Source of the DNA: Datura wrightii | Lineage: Eukaryota > Streptophyta > Magnoliopsida > Solanales > Solanaceae | Direction: 5' to 3' | Assembly (NCBI GenBank): GCA_035772735.1 | Contig: JASDFA010000001.1 | Location: 79,262,001-79,326,000 of the forward strand | DNA: 64,000 nucleotides | Translations under genes and position numbers: made by a program | Part shown: one piece after another, positions 1-13,025 of the stretch | How the letters are laid out: every line of letters starts with the position of its first letter | Position numbering within the stretch: the first letter of the stretch is position 1 | Notes under the pieces: generated by a model | The model's database searches: none | What the model saw: only the letters and a program-made list of their open reading frames with translations | What the model was told of the DNA's origin: nothing

Positions 1-1554
1 ACATGTTATAAGACTCAAGGTTTTCAAAATGTTTGTAACATAACATAATCATGATCATAATAAAAGAGTATTACTTAAAATGACTTGAGCCAACATACAT
101 AATCATAACATGCATAAATCATGAGGAACAATGGTAGATTCTATTAACCGACATACCCCATATGAGCACACATAAAGCCCGACTTGTAACCCTAATCGAG
201 AGGGTGTTGGTACCTTGCGAAGGGTCTAACCATGAGAGTGTGATCTCACCATGAAAAGGGTCGTTTAGGCCCGGAACATTCCCATAGGAGGTCCCAAAAA
301 ACCTACGGTGACATGTAGTTTATGAGATCCGGGGCAGAACCTAGGCCCCGAACCTACTCGGTGTTCGATACTACTCCCAAAACATATATAGTGCTCATAG
401 TATAACATGCATGGATTCATGGTCTAGTTAAATCATGATAATCATAAACATGCTTGAACATACGTGAACTAGCCATGACACGAGGCCCGTGAGTCGGCCA
501 AAAACATAATTCATACTTCATAAGATTCATACGTACTTGTAGATCATGCATATAGCCTGAATTTCATAAAAATCATAAGGGATAACATAATAAATTCATG
601 ATTTAAACCATAATTTGTGTTGGGCTTATAGTAATCATAAATGGGTGAATAGATCATAAATCGATTCATCACGGGGCATGCATAATTAGGCTTAAAGACA
701 TAGTACTCGAAATCGATGAAATTAGAAATGATTTAAATAATAAAAACTGATTAAAACCCATAGATTTTAAAATCACAAAACCCTAATAAAATTATTAGAA
801 TTTAAGTAAACCAAATTCAAAACCCCATGAGTTTTTTTTATTGAAATCTTTGTAAGAATCCAAGAGGAGGTACATGGGCGTGGAAGAAATCACCCATTGA
901 TAGCCTTATATACCTGGGATATCTGATTCTTAGCTTTCCTTGATTACCCATGAATGAAATTGGAAAAATTGAAGAGAAGATCCTAGAATCTCCCTTGATT
1001 GCCTCTCACTATTCTTGCATGCATGAATAAAGAGAAAACTGAACTTAACCCCTTTAAATTTCCCTATTCATAACCCAAAACGTCGTAGTTTATGCCTTAG
1101 GATCTTAGAAAATTATGAAAAGACCCTTACTATTTTGTAGAAAATAACTGTCAGGTGACCCTAACGGGTGACCTGACGACTCGTTACATGGCCAAACAAT
1201 CCGTCACCTTTCTTGTTAGGTACACTGTCTTAACTGATCACTGGGGGTCCTAACGGACGACATAACGACTCATTACAAGTGCACTACCTAGCCTTTTCTA
1301 TATTTCTTATACCTCCTCCCCAAGGATGACCTAACGACTTGTGGTGTCTGACCACAAGGTTGTCCCCAAGCCTGTGGGGACTCCTTTTTTCCTCAATCTT
1401 TTCCCATTCTCCCAGGCCTCCCCATCAGTCACATGACAACTTGTGGGCTCTCCTCACGAGTCGTCCAATGACTCATCCTGTTCCTGCAACCCAGATTTTC
1501 AATTTTTCCCATTTCAACTCCCTGTTCCGATCTTTGAGTTCCCCGGGTATTACA
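1..1554 (-). repeat. K1: partial Tekay/Del-like LTR, minus orientation
   Basis: The left edge is cut by the window. The stretch matches the other K-family LTRs read on the minus strand; for example positions 1-600 track the LTR at 33785-34400 almost line for line (shared phrases ATCATGAGGAACAATGG and TTCATGATTTAA). It ends in GGGTATTACA, the usual K terminus. The sequence to its right is F1 coding sequence, not the K polypurine tract, so this is either a solo LTR or the outer 5' LTR of a minus-strand element. Positions 1140-1480 hold several copies of the ACGACTCGT-type near-palindrome. ORFs inside are chance. Confidence 0.85.
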
Positions 1555-2468
1555 TGAAGGTAAAGCAAAAAGAAAGGAGGTGGTAAAGCCGTTGACTCAA
1601 ATTCCTAGACCCCTACGTCCATCTCCTAGAGGACAAAAAAGAAGGTGGAAGATGGAAAATTTCATAAATTTATTTCCATATTCAAGCAGCTGTCAGTCAA
1701 TATTCCATTAGTGGAAGCCCTTGTGCAGATGCTAGGGTATGCCAAGTTCATGAAGGACTTGGCCACAAAGAAGAGGACTATCAGTTATGAGCCGATGGAC
1801 AATATTCATCATTGTAATGTGATCTCTTTGCGCTCATTGGTTCAGAATATAAAGGACTTTGGGGCATTCACAATCCCATGTACCATTGGCTCATTCAATT
1901 TTGCCAAAGCTTTATGTGATTTGGGCGCCATCATCAATCTGATGCCGCTAATAATATACAAACAGTTGGGCTTGAGAGCCTCCAAATCGACTACTATAAG
2001 GTTGTTAATGGCGGACTATTCAGTTAAGAGGCCTATGGTGATTCTATATGATGTACTAGTTAAGGTGGAGCACTTTATATTTCCTATAAATTTCATGATC
2101 TTGGATTGCAAACTGGACTTTGAAGTCCCTATAGTTCTAGGGAGGTTGTTCTTAGAAACCGGACCAACATTGGTGGACATGGGGAATGGAGAATTGATGT
2201 TCAGACTCAATGATGAAGAGGTAAGGTTCAATGTCTGTAAATCCATGAAACAACCAAGAGACATGAATGTAGTCTCTGTGATTGATATTGTTGAAGGGGT
2301 AGTTGAAGTACCCAGAGAAGATAGGTATAAAGTCAAAACTCTGGCTGCATTGATGATGAATTTTGGGGATGACAACATCCAGGCATATAAAGAGATAGTG
2401 AATGCCCTAGAAGGGCTGGGGTCTTGTTCTTATGCTCCAAAATTTGGATTTGGATTTGAGGAATATAC
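1555..2468 (+). pseudogene. F1 protease region (Athila/Tat-type gypsy), cut off by T1
   Basis: This is the gag-pol junction and aspartic protease of an Athila/Tat-type polyprotein. Open reading runs about 274 codons from 1645, with an in-frame TAG just upstream at 1627 that breaks the link to gag. The protease motif ALCDLGA lies near residue 92 of this frame, with the catalytic Asp kept; families of this type usually read D-[ST]-G-A, so the second residue is altered. A PIVLGRLFL stretch follows, equivalent to the usual ILGRPFL segment. The frame continues into the linker before reverse transcriptase and is interrupted at 2468 by T1; it resumes at 9761. Upstream gag is absent, replaced by K1. 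The open length is long for so old a copy, but the protein is only a fragment. Confidence 0.85.
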
Positions 2469-4137
2469 TGATAACGCTCAAACTCACACTTCCTGGAAAA
2501 GTATGAAGCAAACGTTGTCAATAAAGAACCCAACAAATAGGTTGGGGTCAAATCCACAGGGAATAAGGTAAGATCTAGACTAATGCCAATACTTAAACTT
2601 ATTAGTAAGTTATCACCAAATTTGGGGGTTTTAAAGAAAAATAATATTAAAACAAGATTGTAACTGTGGTTTATCAAGATTTGCAAATAACTAGGGTAAG
2701 TGTTCCCCATAGGTCCAGAACTATTTTGGGTATACACATGTGATCAATCCCAATGCTTACTTGTAGAACTGATAACTAGGGTTCATCCAAATGACTAGTT
2801 CGTCCCTATTGGATGACTATACTCAATCACCAGGTCAGGTCTCATGAACTATTTCAAACTAACCATTATCAATATGTTCCAAATAAACTTTCTTTCAAAT
2901 GCAGCTCAAGTCATACAACGATCATAAAAATCAAGGCTTTGTTATAATTCTCTTTTCCTAATCTCTACTACTCAAGGTTCAAGCAAGTAAAGAATTCGGG
3001 AAAGTCCTAATGTTGTGCATCGTTAAGAAACATTAAATATGAAGAGAATACAATACAAGTGTTTAGGATTGGTTCTGAATCACTTTGTGTAACTCTATTT
3101 CGTTAATTCACCATGGTTCCCACAACCCTAGTTGTGGAGGTTTTAGCGTCACATGATTGTAAGATTATATTTAGCATTCATAGAAAATACATAATTAAAT
3201 ACTTACAATAATAATTGGAAGAAAACATTCTTTGAATATCAATGAACAATCTCAAGAACAATTAATAAAATCAAGTGTTGATCCTAAGAATTACTCTCCA
3301 AAACTTGATAAAAATTCACAAATTAAACTTTTTTCACACGTTTCTACTACCTTCTCTCTAGCTCTTATACTAAAATAAAACATAAAATGTATTTATACAG
3401 ACATTAAAAACTTTTTCCTAAGCTAATAGGGAATTTTCCATATCCGGCTCCAGCTTGACTCACGACTGATCCTACGACCCATAATAGGATTATACGGGTT
3501 GTACCTGCCTCTTGTACATCCCTTGGCTACTGTAAATATGTCTAAGTGTTGGCAGCTGGTACAACTCGTACCATGGTCCTACGAGTTGTACAATCCATTC
3601 GTGGTTTTGCCCTGAGATCTTTTACATCCTCTGAAGTTTTCTACGAATGTTGTGGTAGACCTCATACCTTCCTGCTACAACTCGTACTTGCTTGTTGCCT
3701 TCGGAGTTCTGAAAGTCCTTAAGAATCACTGAAGCTCCCTACGACTCATGGCATGGGTTGTAAGTGGTTGTTACAATCCATGGGTTCCACCCGTACTAAG
3801 AGACTGTCTTGTGCAATAAGATTTCCACGATTCCAGTTACGGCTCGTACCATCTTTGTACGGCTCGTACTGAGAGTCGTACTTTGCCTTTCTCTTATTCC
3901 ATACTTCTAATTTCACCATGATTCTGAGTACGATTCGTACAATAAACGTACGACTCGTATTAAGATTTGTACTTGGCTGATTTTCTACACTTTTATGCAT
4001 CTTTCGCACATTTTTGCTCCAACACCTATTTTTCCTGAAAACAAAGTAAAAGTACCTTATATCCATATAAACATACCAAAGTCCATGCTATTTCTCAGTT
4101 TTAAGCATCGAAAGCGTTGTAATCTCACAGCACATCA
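2469..4137 (-). repeat. T1 3' LTR
   Basis: The LTR reads in sense from TGATGTGCTGTG (reverse of 4137) to GAGCGTTATCA (reverse of 2469). It matches the T2 LTR at 61182-62747, including the segment on the theme of 'gttgtcaataaagaaccc'. Positions 3440-3970 carry an array of TACGACTCGTA-type motifs. The outer side of the sense start has a purine-rich tract (reverse of 4138-4153, CTTTAGTTGAGGGTGT), which fits the plus-strand primer tract. Confidence 0.85.
3390..3397 (-). promoter_or_regulatory. T1 3' LTR TATA box
   Basis: On the minus strand this reads TATAAATA, downstream of the near-palindrome array of the same LTR. The same box sits at the same place in the other T-family LTRs (8971-8978, 50789-50796, 61820-61827), which supports its being the retrotransposon promoter. 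Confidence 0.6.
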
Positions 4138-5689
4138 ACACCCTCAACTAAAGATTTTTGCATGTCCTCAGGCAAAGAAAACAAAAAAAAACTAGAAATG
4201 TGCTTAACTAGAAAATAAACCTAGGATACTACAACCAATAATCAATCAAAATTTGCACCATAAACTAAAACATTTTCTGACCCTTTTTCCCATACACCAA
4301 ATCAGCATATGCACATCAAGCAACCACAAACCATGATAAATAGGGATCAAGATATGTCATCTAGCTATTAACAGATAGTCAAGTCATCACCAATATTTTT
4401 CACACAGACAATTGGTAAAATTAAACACAAACCATGTACCCTCACAGAAAATGAAGTCCCCAACTAACAAATATAGGAAAATATGAAACGTAGTACTAAA
4501 CAAGTAAGACTGTCACTCTCACAAAGAAGTTCCAAATACTACATGTTGGATACCATAGGCTTGCCCTTATTTTCTCTACTTCGACTTGTCAGATGATCAG
4601 GCTAGGATCACTATAGGACTTGATTTGGATTGTAATGTAGGCTTTGGGGTTGGGTATAATAGATATGAAATTTTCTTAGTGAATAAACCCCTCCTTGGCA
4701 CTACATGCTTGTGGCTCCATTTTTTCAATTTTTCAGCCTTTCTGCTTTTTCAACTTTTTCCTCCCTTATCACCATTTTTATGCACTTGTATAGGTGTGGT
4801 GTGTTTCTTCAAATTTTCATTCATCATTATCTTTTTGCATCTTCTTTTTCAATTTTAATTTCTTTTTCTTTTTCTTTTGTCACACCACACCTCATTTTTA
4901 ACCCTTTTTCGTTTCTCTTCCTTTTTCACCTCCCCAAGATTTATGCACCTCTACTCTAACCACCCTCAACTTTGGCATTTCGCCTATGTTGAGGTTCACA
5001 ATGTCCAATAAGAGACCAGGGCCAAAACAGGTTCATTATAAAAATAATGGTTACGGTTAATTCGCTAATCAAAGAAAAATAGCTCATTTAAGGCTTAAAA
5101 TTGGGATCAAGGGAATCATATTATTTTGCTAGGGTCATTTAAGCTAAAAATGGGCTAAACAAAAATGGCCTATGATCCTTTACTAATCAACCATACTAAA
5201 ACCTATGTAAAGACCAAATGGGCAAGTTCTAGATCCTCTACGCAGTATTGAACTAGATATTAGGACTCACTCACTCATGGTACATGTCTTACATTCATTC
5301 TACCTGTTTGGTTTATACATGGATAACAAGAACTACTCATGCTAATACACTAAAGGACATAAAAAGATCCACAGAAATCATGCTTTGCAATCAGCAAGTA
5401 CATATCTAGCCATCAAAATATTTTTTAAATATGGCCAATTTTTTAAAACTTTACAACTAGTGCAGTTTATTAGATGAGTATTCCTAAGCTACTTTCTAAT
5501 AAAACAAGAATCACAAAAATAAAATTCTAACATGCCAGTTCTACTAGATAGCTTGCCCTAGGAAAAAGAAATACGGCAAGAGAAACCCTCAGATGAATCT
5601 AACAAAATCCCAAAAATACAAGTACACCCCCTCCCTTTTAATAACCATGCTTTATCCCTGAAGCATAGAATATAAAGCGGAAGGAAGGG
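4138..5689 (-). other. T1 3' untranslated region
   Basis: No protein is recognisable here. In the sense (minus) direction it holds, in order, the end of pol, a purine-rich stretch (positions 4715-4935, pyrimidine-rich on the plus strand), a conserved block (4514-4643) also found in W1, U1 and T2, then about 375 bp down to the LTR. Short plus-strand ORFs at 4586-4959 are rich in Phe/Ser/Leu because they translate the pyrimidine tract, and I do not regard them as genes. Confidence 0.7.
4514..4643 (-). other. Conserved 3' UTR block, T1 copy
   Basis: On the plus strand it contains CACTCTCACAAAGAA (4514-4528), CCATAGGCTTGCCCTT (4553-4568), GGACTT (4616) and TTGTAATGTAGGCT (4630-4643), in this order. 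The same words in the same order occur at 14986-15109 (W1) and 38706-38832 (U1), and on the opposite strand at 60685-60813 (T2). It starts about 375 bp inside the 3' LTR boundary. Function is unknown. Confidence 0.7.
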
Positions 5690-8434
5690 AACATATCTGC
5701 GGCTACTCAGACTTCATCTTCCATGGATTGCCTTCCATGCATCGTCTAATTTAATGTCACAACACAACACAACTTTCATGATTCTTCAGGCATCATCAAG
5801 GTACACCTCCTCAATGCCTCTTATTTCCTCCATATCTCCCAGATATAGCTTTATTCTTTGCGTGTTCACCTTGAACCTTTTTTCATATATATTCTCAAGT
5901 TACACTACATCATATGGGGACACATTCACCACTCTATATGGTCCCATCCACCTAGATTTCAATTTTCCGAGATGCAAATGGAGCCTTGAGTTGAACAGCA
6001 TGACCAAATCACCAGTGTTGAACTCCCTCTTTTCAATATTCTTATCATGATAGATCTTCATTCTTTCTTTATAAATGGTTACACTCTTATAAGCTCGAAG
6101 TCCAAATTCATCCAACTCATTGAGCTGGTCAAGTATCAACTTGGCTGCTTCATTCCAATTTAAGTTCAGCTTTTTCAGAGCCCATAATGCATTATGCTCT
6201 AACTCAACCGGCAGATAACATGACTTGCCATAGACCAGCTGATATGGAGATGAATGAATGGGGGTTTTATAAGCTATTCGATAGGCCCAAAGCGCATCAT
6301 CGAGCTTCCTAGACCAATCTGTCTTGTTAATATTCACTGTTTTGGCCAAAATGGTCTTTATCTCTCTATTTGAAACTTCCACCTACCCACTTGACTGAGG
6401 ATGGTAAGGTGTTCCCACCTTATGCTTGACGACATATTTCTCCAGTAGGGTTCTAAAGTGACGGTTACAAAAGTGTGATCCACCATACTGATGATTGCTC
6501 TGGGAGTACCAAATCTAGCGAATATGTGCTTCTGTAGAAATGTTGTGTCACTTTTTCCTTCATTGTTAGGTAGTGCGATAGCCTCCACCCATTTGGAGAC
6601 GTAATCCACTGCCACCAAGATGTAGTTCATCCCATACAAACTAACAAATGGTCCCATGAAGTCGATACTCTATACATCAAATAACTCAACTTGCAGAATA
6701 GGGGTCAATGGTAACTCATGCTTGTGAGTAATGCCACCTTATCTTTGACACTGATCACATGCCTTGGCATAATCATAGGCATCTTGGTGAATAGAAGAAC
6801 AGTAATACCCACATTACAAGATTTTGTGTGCAGTTCGGATACCATTATGATGACCCCCAACTGGTGATGAGTGACAAGCCTCCAAAATGCTCAACATTTC
6901 AACCTTTGGCACATATCTCAAAATGATTCCATCTGTACAAATGCAAAATAAGTATGGTTCATCCCAATATTATCTTTGAGCATCATGTAAGAACTTCCTC
7001 TTTTGCTGGGGAGTCATGTCTGCTGGGATCATGTCGCTGACCAAATAATTTGCAAAATCAGCGAACCAGGGAATCAAGTCATGAGATGCAGCTAGTACCT
7101 ACTTGTCTGTGAAAACATCATCGATATTAATCCCCTCTCTTGCTTTAGCCTCAGATTCTAGTCTAGATAAGTAATCAACTACCTAATTTTTAGTTCCTTC
7201 TTGGTCTTTCACCTCAAACTCAACTTTTGCAGCAACAACACCCACCTAATCATCTTGGGTTCAGCATCCTTTTTAGACAGCACGTACCTCAAAGAAGCAT
7301 GGTATGTATGGATGATCACCTTAGTTCCAAGAAAGTATACTCAAAACTTCTCGAATGCAAAGACTGCTCCTAGCAACTCCTATTCCTTGACCGTGTAGTT
7401 CTTTTGGACCGTGTTGAATGTTTTACTAGCATAATAGATAGGATGAAAAATCTTTTCTCTCCGTTAGCCCAAGACAACACCAAGAGAGACCCTACTAGCA
7501 TCACACATTACTTCAAACGGAAGAAACCAATTAGGAGCTATAATAATATGAGCAGTGGTGAGTTTCTCTTTCAAGCACTCAAAGGCCTTTAGACATGCCT
7601 CATCAAATACGAACTTCACCTCCTTCTCAAGCAATTTGCATAATGGTTGTGCAATCTTCGAAAAGTCCTTGATGAACCTCCTATATAATTCTGCATGCCC
7701 TAAAAAGCTTCTGACCCCTTTTATGAAAATAGGTGGTGGCAATCCTTCTATAACTTTAATTGTTTCCTTGTCCACCTCAATCCCTTTTCCAGAGATTTTG
7801 TGACCCAGCCTATTTCTTCCTTGACCATAAGATGACATTTTTCCCAATTTAGGACCAGATTAGTTTCTTCGCATCTGTTCAACAGTTTGTCCAAGTTCTT
7901 GAGGCAAGATTCGAATGAGTCACTCATAACTGAGAAGTCGTCCATGAATACCTCGATGGTGCCCTCCATCATATCTAAGAATATCGACATCATGTAGTGC
8001 TGGAATGTGGCCGGTGCATTGTACAATCCAAAAGGCATTCTCCTGAAAGCAAATGTTCCATACAAGAAGGTGAAGGTAGTATTCTCTTGATCTTTTGGGG
8101 CTATAGTGATCTAATTGTACCCCGAGTATCCATCAAGAAAATAGTACCATCCTATACCTGCCAACTTGTTAAGCCTCTGAACTATCTATGACATTGGAAA
8201 GTGGTCTTTCTAGGTCCAGTGGTTGAGCTTCCTGTAATCCATGCATGCACGCTAACCTATGACTGGTCTTGTTAGTATCATCTTATTCTTCTCAATGGGT
8301 ACCACTGTAATCCCACCTTTCTTCGGCACAGACTATATCGGACTTACCCACTTGCTATCTGCAATGGGGTAAACTACACTAGTGTCTATCCACTTGATAA
8401 TCTCCTCTTTTACTACTTCTTGCATTGGTGGGTT
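5690..8434 (-). pseudogene. T1 pol remnant: RT, RNase H, integrase
   Basis: Read on the minus strand, the sequence starts inside reverse transcriptase (near 8434) with the N-terminal palm already under way. It continues to the RT catalytic box VFMDDF (within 7748-8065), the RNase H start MCDASR (within 7464-7847), the integrase zinc-binding region (about 6700-6900, with GGHH and CDQC), the integrase core (6358-6657 and 5900-6382) and a GPY-like C-terminal module (GDLVMLFNSR...RWMGPY). Frames shift several times and stops interrupt. The second integrase Asp motif (normally ISDGG) is scrambled by a frameshift. The Glu-bearing segment EVSNREIK remains. No chromodomain follows, as expected for Athila/Tat-type elements. 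Protein similarity to T2 pol (56557-59521) is close throughout. Confidence 0.9.
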
Positions 8435-9760
8435 CAAACTAATCATTATCAATATGTTCCAAATTAACTTTCATGCAACCACAACTCAAGTCATACAATG
8501 ATCATAAAAATCAAGGCTTTGTTGTAATTCTCTTTTCCTAATCTCTACTTCTCTAGGTTCAGGCAAGTAATGAATTGGGGCAAGTCCTAATGTTCTACAC
8601 CATTAAGAAATGTTTTAAGATGAAAATAATACAATACAATTTTTTAGCATTTGTTTTGAATCACTTTTGTATAACCCTATGTCGTTAATCCACCATGGTT
8701 CCCAGAACCCTAGTTGTGGAGGTTTTAGCCTCTCATGATCGTAAAATTATATTTTGCATTCATAAACAAACATATAATTAAATACTTACAACAATAATTG
8801 AAAGAAAACCTGCTTTGTATATCAGTGAACAATCTCAAGAACAATTGATAAAATCAAGTGTTGATCCTAAGAATTGCTCCCCAAAACTTGATAAGAATTC
8901 ACTAATTAATCTTTTCACACATTTGTACTACCTTCTCTATAGCTATTCTACTAAAATAAAACATAAAAGGTATTTATATAGACATTAGAATCCTTTTCCT
9001 AAGCTAACATGGAATTTTTCATATTTGGTGCCGGCTTGACTCATGACTGATCCTACGACCCGTAATCGGATTGTACGGGTTGAACCTGCCTCTCATACAT
9101 CCCTTGACTGCTGCAAATTTTTGTACCTGAATCTCATACATCCCTTGACTGATGCAAATTCATCTAAGTGTTGGTAGCTGGTACGACTCATACCATGGAC
9201 CTACGAGGCGTACAATCCATCTGTGGCTTTGCCTTGAGATTTTGACATCCTGTGGAGTTTTCTACAAGTGTTGTGTTATGCCTCGTACCTTCCTCCTATG
9301 ACTTGTACTTGCTTGTTGCCTCTAGATTATGCTAAGTATCTAAGAATAACCAAAGCTCCCCACGTCTTATTGTATGGGTCGTAAGTGGTTGCTACGATTC
9401 GTGGGTTCCACCCGTACCAAGAGACTACCTTGTGCAATTTTCTTTGAAGATTTCCATGATTCCAGTCATAGCTCGTACCATATTGGTACGGCTTGTACCA
9501 AGAGTCGTACTTTGTATTTTATCCTTCTAATCTTCACCACGATTCTCAGTATGACTCGTACAATTAAGGTACGGCTCATACTGAGATTTGTACTTGGCTG
9601 ATTTTCTGTACTTTTAGGCATCTTTTGCACCTTTTTGCTCCAACACCTATTTTCCATAAAAAGAAAAGTAAAAGTACCTCATATCCATATAAATATACCT
9701 ATGTGCATGCTATTTTATCAATTTTAAGCGTCGAAAGTGTTGTAAACTCACAACACATCA
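8435..9760 (-). repeat. T1 5' LTR remnant
   Basis: This aligns with 2855-4137 of the 3' LTR, starting at the shared phrase TTCAAACTAA.CATTATC and ending in CACATCA. The part equivalent to 2469-2854, and the primer site, are gone. The junction with pol lies at about 8435 inside 'ttcaaacta', a sequence that also occurs in the intact LTR. A short local duplication is visible at 9091-9165 ('cctctcatacatcccttgactg' theme repeated twice). A minus-strand TATAAATA lies at 8971-8978. Confidence 0.85.
8971..8978 (-). promoter_or_regulatory. T1 5' LTR TATA box
   Basis: TATAAATA on the minus strand, at the position equivalent to 3390-3397. If this LTR could still drive transcription, the transcript would enter the pol remnant. 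Confidence 0.5.
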
Positions 9761-12680
9761 TAGACCAACTCCTCTAGTAAAACCCCCTATTGAAGAACCA
9801 CCAGTGCTTGAGTTGAAAGCATTACCTAGTCATTTCCGCTATGTTTTCTTGGGAGATAATAAAACACTCCCGGTCATTGTAGCAGTTGATTTATTAGAAT
9901 GGTAGGTTGAATCCCTAATTCTATGTTGCAAAGGTATAAGAGAGCGATTGGGTGGACAATTGCTAATATTATCGGGATTCCTCCGGCATTATATGCGCAC
10001 AAGATTCAGTTGGAGGAAGATTATGTCCCAAGTAGAGAGAACTAGCACAGACTTAATCCACTAATGCAAGAGGTGGTAAAGAAGGAGATAATTAAATCGC
10101 TAGACACAAGTTTCATATACCCCATCTCTAACAGTAAATGGGTGAGTCCAGAGCAATGCGTTCCCAAAAAGGGAGGCATAACTGTGGTGGCCAATGAGTG
10201 GAATGAGTTGATTTCATTGAGACCCATAACGGGTTGGTGTGTCTATATGGATTATTGGAAGTAGAACACCTGGATGCTAAAAGATCACTTTCGCATGCCA
10301 TTTATGGATCAGATGCTGGACAGGTTGGCAGCCAGTAGTTGGTATTGCTTCTTAGATGGTTATTTGGGATATAACCAAATATCAATTGCACTTGAGGGTC
10401 AAGATAAGACTACATTTACTTATCCTTATGGGACATTAACTTTCAGACATATGCCATTTGGATTATGCAATGCTCTTGCAAATTTTCATAGGTGCATGAA
10501 GTTAATCTTTTTTGATATGGTTGAAGACACTTCGGAGGTCTTTATGGATGACTTTGCAATTGTAGGTGCCACGTTTGAGGATTTCTTAGCCAATCTTGGA
10601 AAAGAATTGCAGTGATGTGAAGAAGAAAATTTTGTGTTGAATTGGGAGAAATGTCATTTTATGGTGAAAGAAGGCGTTGTTCTAGGTCACAAGATCTCAG
10701 AGAAGGGCACCGAAGTAGATAGAGCAAAAATTAATGTGATTGAGAAGTTTCCCCCACCAATCTCAGCAAAAGGAGTCAGGAGCTTTTTGGGTCATGCAGG
10801 GTTTTATCGGAGATTCATAAAGGACTTCTCTAAAATTGCTAATCTGTTTTGTAAGCAATTGGAAAAAGAGACTAAAATTTGTGTTCGATGAACTTAAGGC
10901 TTTTGAAAACCTTAAAGTAAGGTTGGTAGCTTCCCCAATAATTATTGCACCAAACTGGTCACAACAATTTGAGATGATGTCTGATGCAAGTGGAGTTGCA
11001 CTAGAAGCTATGTTAGGGCAGAAGACGAAATTTTCCACCCCATTTATTACACTAGTAAAGCATTAAATGGAGCATAAAAGAACAATACGGTGATTGAGCA
11101 GGAGTTGCTTGAAGTTGTATCTGTATTTGAAAATTTTAGGGCATACTTGCTTGGCACCAAAGTTATTATGCATACTGATCATACCGCTTTGAGATATCTC
11201 ATGGAAAAGAAGAATGCAAAACCAAGGCTGATAAGATGTGTACTTCTATTGTAGGAGTTTTATTTTGAAGTCAAGAACCGTAAATGTTGTGAAAATCAAG
11301 TAGCAAATTACTTATTCAGACTTAAAGATGAGGGAAGAGTGTCAAATGAAGAGGAGATTAATGACTCATTTCCTGACGAATAGATATTAGCTGCAACAGT
11401 CGATCTTATCCCCTGGTTTACTGAGTTTCCCAATTATATTGTCAGTGATATGATGTTTGAAGACTTGACTTTCCACCAGCAGAAGAAATTCCTTCATGAT
11501 GTAAAAAAGTATTTCTGGGATGAGCCATATTTGTTTTGGATATATGCTGATAATTTGATAAGGAGATGTGTATCAGAAGCAAAAATGGTGAGTATTCTGG
11601 AAGCTTGCCATTCATATCTAGTTGGGGGACACCATGGTGTTGCTCGGACATCCCAAAAAATATTGCAATACGGGTATTATTGGCCCACAATACACCAAAA
11701 TGCGCATGATTTTGTGAAGGAATGTGATCAATGACAAAGACAGGGAGCTACATCTATAAGGCATGAATTACCTATAACCCCTGTCTTGAAAGTTGAATTG
11801 TTCAATGTATGGAGTATAGACTTCATGGTTCCATTTGTGAGCTTGTATGGCCAAAGGTACATCTTGGTGGCAGTAGATAATGTTTCAAAATGGGTTGAAA
11901 ATGTGGCATTAGAAGACAATGATGGCAAAAGCATCACATTTTTCTTGAAGAAGAACATCTTCTCAAGATTTGGTACTCGGATAGTTATTATCAGCGATGG
12001 GGGTCCCACTTCTGTAACAAAGTTTTTAGTGCTTTGCTGGAAAATTATGGAGTTAAGCAGCACAAAGTGGCTACCCCCTACCATATGTAGTCAAGTGGAG
12101 GTATTAAACTGTGAAATCAAGACTATCCTAGCCAAAACGGTGAATGCTAACCGAACAGACTGGGCTTGAAAACTTGATGATGCACTATGGGCATACCGGA
12201 TGATAGTCAAAACAACCATTAGGATGTTTCCATATCTGTTGGTGCTCGGCAAAGCTTGTCACCTATTTGTTGATCTGGAACATAAAGATCTATGGGCACT
12301 TAAGAAGCATAACTTGAGTTGGAGTGAGGCAGCACATTTGACGCTAGATCAGATAAATGAGATGGATGAATTTCGTCTAAGGGCATATGAAAGGGCTGCT
12401 TTGTACAAGGAGAAGATGAAGATGTACCATGACCGGAGGATTGAAAAGAGGGAGTTTAGCCATGGAGATCTTGTGTTGTTGTTCAATTCTAGACTTTGTC
12501 TGTTTTTGGGAAAACTTCAATCAAACTGGTCTGGGCCATTCAAGGTGAGACAAGTATTCCCATATGGAGGTATTGAGCAAGAAAATCAAAGGGGAACTCT
12601 TCAAACTGAATGGCCAGCATGTAAAACAACATTATGGAGTGCTGGAGGAGGTAAAAGTGTTAGAGTTGGTGTACCTTGAT
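9761..12680 (+). pseudogene. F1 pol: RT, RNase H, integrase, GPY module
   Basis: This resumes the F1 polyprotein after T1. In order: a linker with LELKALP (about 9810); reverse transcriptase, with the first Asp in CFLDGY and the catalytic VFMDDF box (Asp codons at 10547-10552); RNase H, with MSDASG, EQELL and HTDH carrying Asp, Glu and Asp (about 10980-11180); the integrase zinc finger (GGHHG near 11625, the last Cys replaced by a stop at 11732); the integrase core, with first Asp in SIDFM, second in ISDGG and a Glu in QVEVLN; and a C-terminal module GDLVLLFNSR...WSGPFKV. Stops occur at several places (for example about 9942, 10048, 10262, 10613 and 12168) along with frameshifts near 10890 and 11070. 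Most catalytic residues survive although the frame is lost. No chromodomain is seen, as expected for Athila/Tat. Confidence 0.9.
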
Positions 12681-13025
12681 GAAGTCTGAGTAATCAAGGT
12701 ACTTGAGTCATGCCACAATATTAAATCATATGCTACTTGAGAGGCAACTCAAGAGTGTTGTATTAAGAATCTAACATTTGTTTGATTTGGTACTGGACTT
12801 ATTTGAAAGGGGTGTCAAGTGTGCAGATATAGGTGCCTCTGAAGAAGGTGATGAAGATAACTGATGGGCCGTCACTCTGAACCATCAAGATGGAAGAAAA
12901 AATTGTGTATTATTGATAAGCCTAATGACCAAACTAGCGAACCGTCATGCTCATGGCGGACTCTCAATTTGCGCTGTCACAAATGGAAGAAAAGTAAGGG
13001 CTTCTAGATAAGCTTGATAGCCAAT
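12681..13025 (+). other. F1 spacer between pol and third ORF, part 1
   Basis: Non-coding sequence following the last recognisable pol codons. It carries the GGGCCGTCAC and CGAACCGTCATG words that belong to the near-palindrome series (TGACGGACCGTCA type) seen again at 40691-41790, which shows that 40595 onward is its continuation. W1 interrupts it at 13026. Confidence 0.65.

Larger units (their letters stand above)
2469..9760 (-). mobile_element. T1: T-family Athila/Tat-type element, internally deleted
   Basis: A minus-strand LTR retrotransposon inserted in the F1 pol linker. In + coordinates: 3' LTR 2469-4137, 3' untranslated region 4138-5690, pol 5690-8434, then a 5' LTR remnant 8435-9760. 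Both outer ends are recognisable (TGATAACGCTC at left, CACATCA at right). The flanks read TATAC (2464-2468) and TAGAC (9761-9765), a 5-bp target duplication with one mismatch. Gag, protease, the primer site and about 390 bp of one LTR are missing, lost in a deletion whose junction is near 8435. The element therefore cannot be autonomous. Confidence 0.88.

Noticed and set aside
4586..4959. Overlapping hydrophobic plus-strand ORFs that look like membrane proteins
   Set aside because: They translate the pyrimidine-rich strand of the T1 3' UTR; the apparent membrane character follows from TTT/TTC codons.
9466..9657. Arg/Lys-rich minus-strand ORF similar to one at 3746-4066
   Set aside because: Similarity is due to the two T1 LTRs; both cover the near-palindrome array and not a gene.
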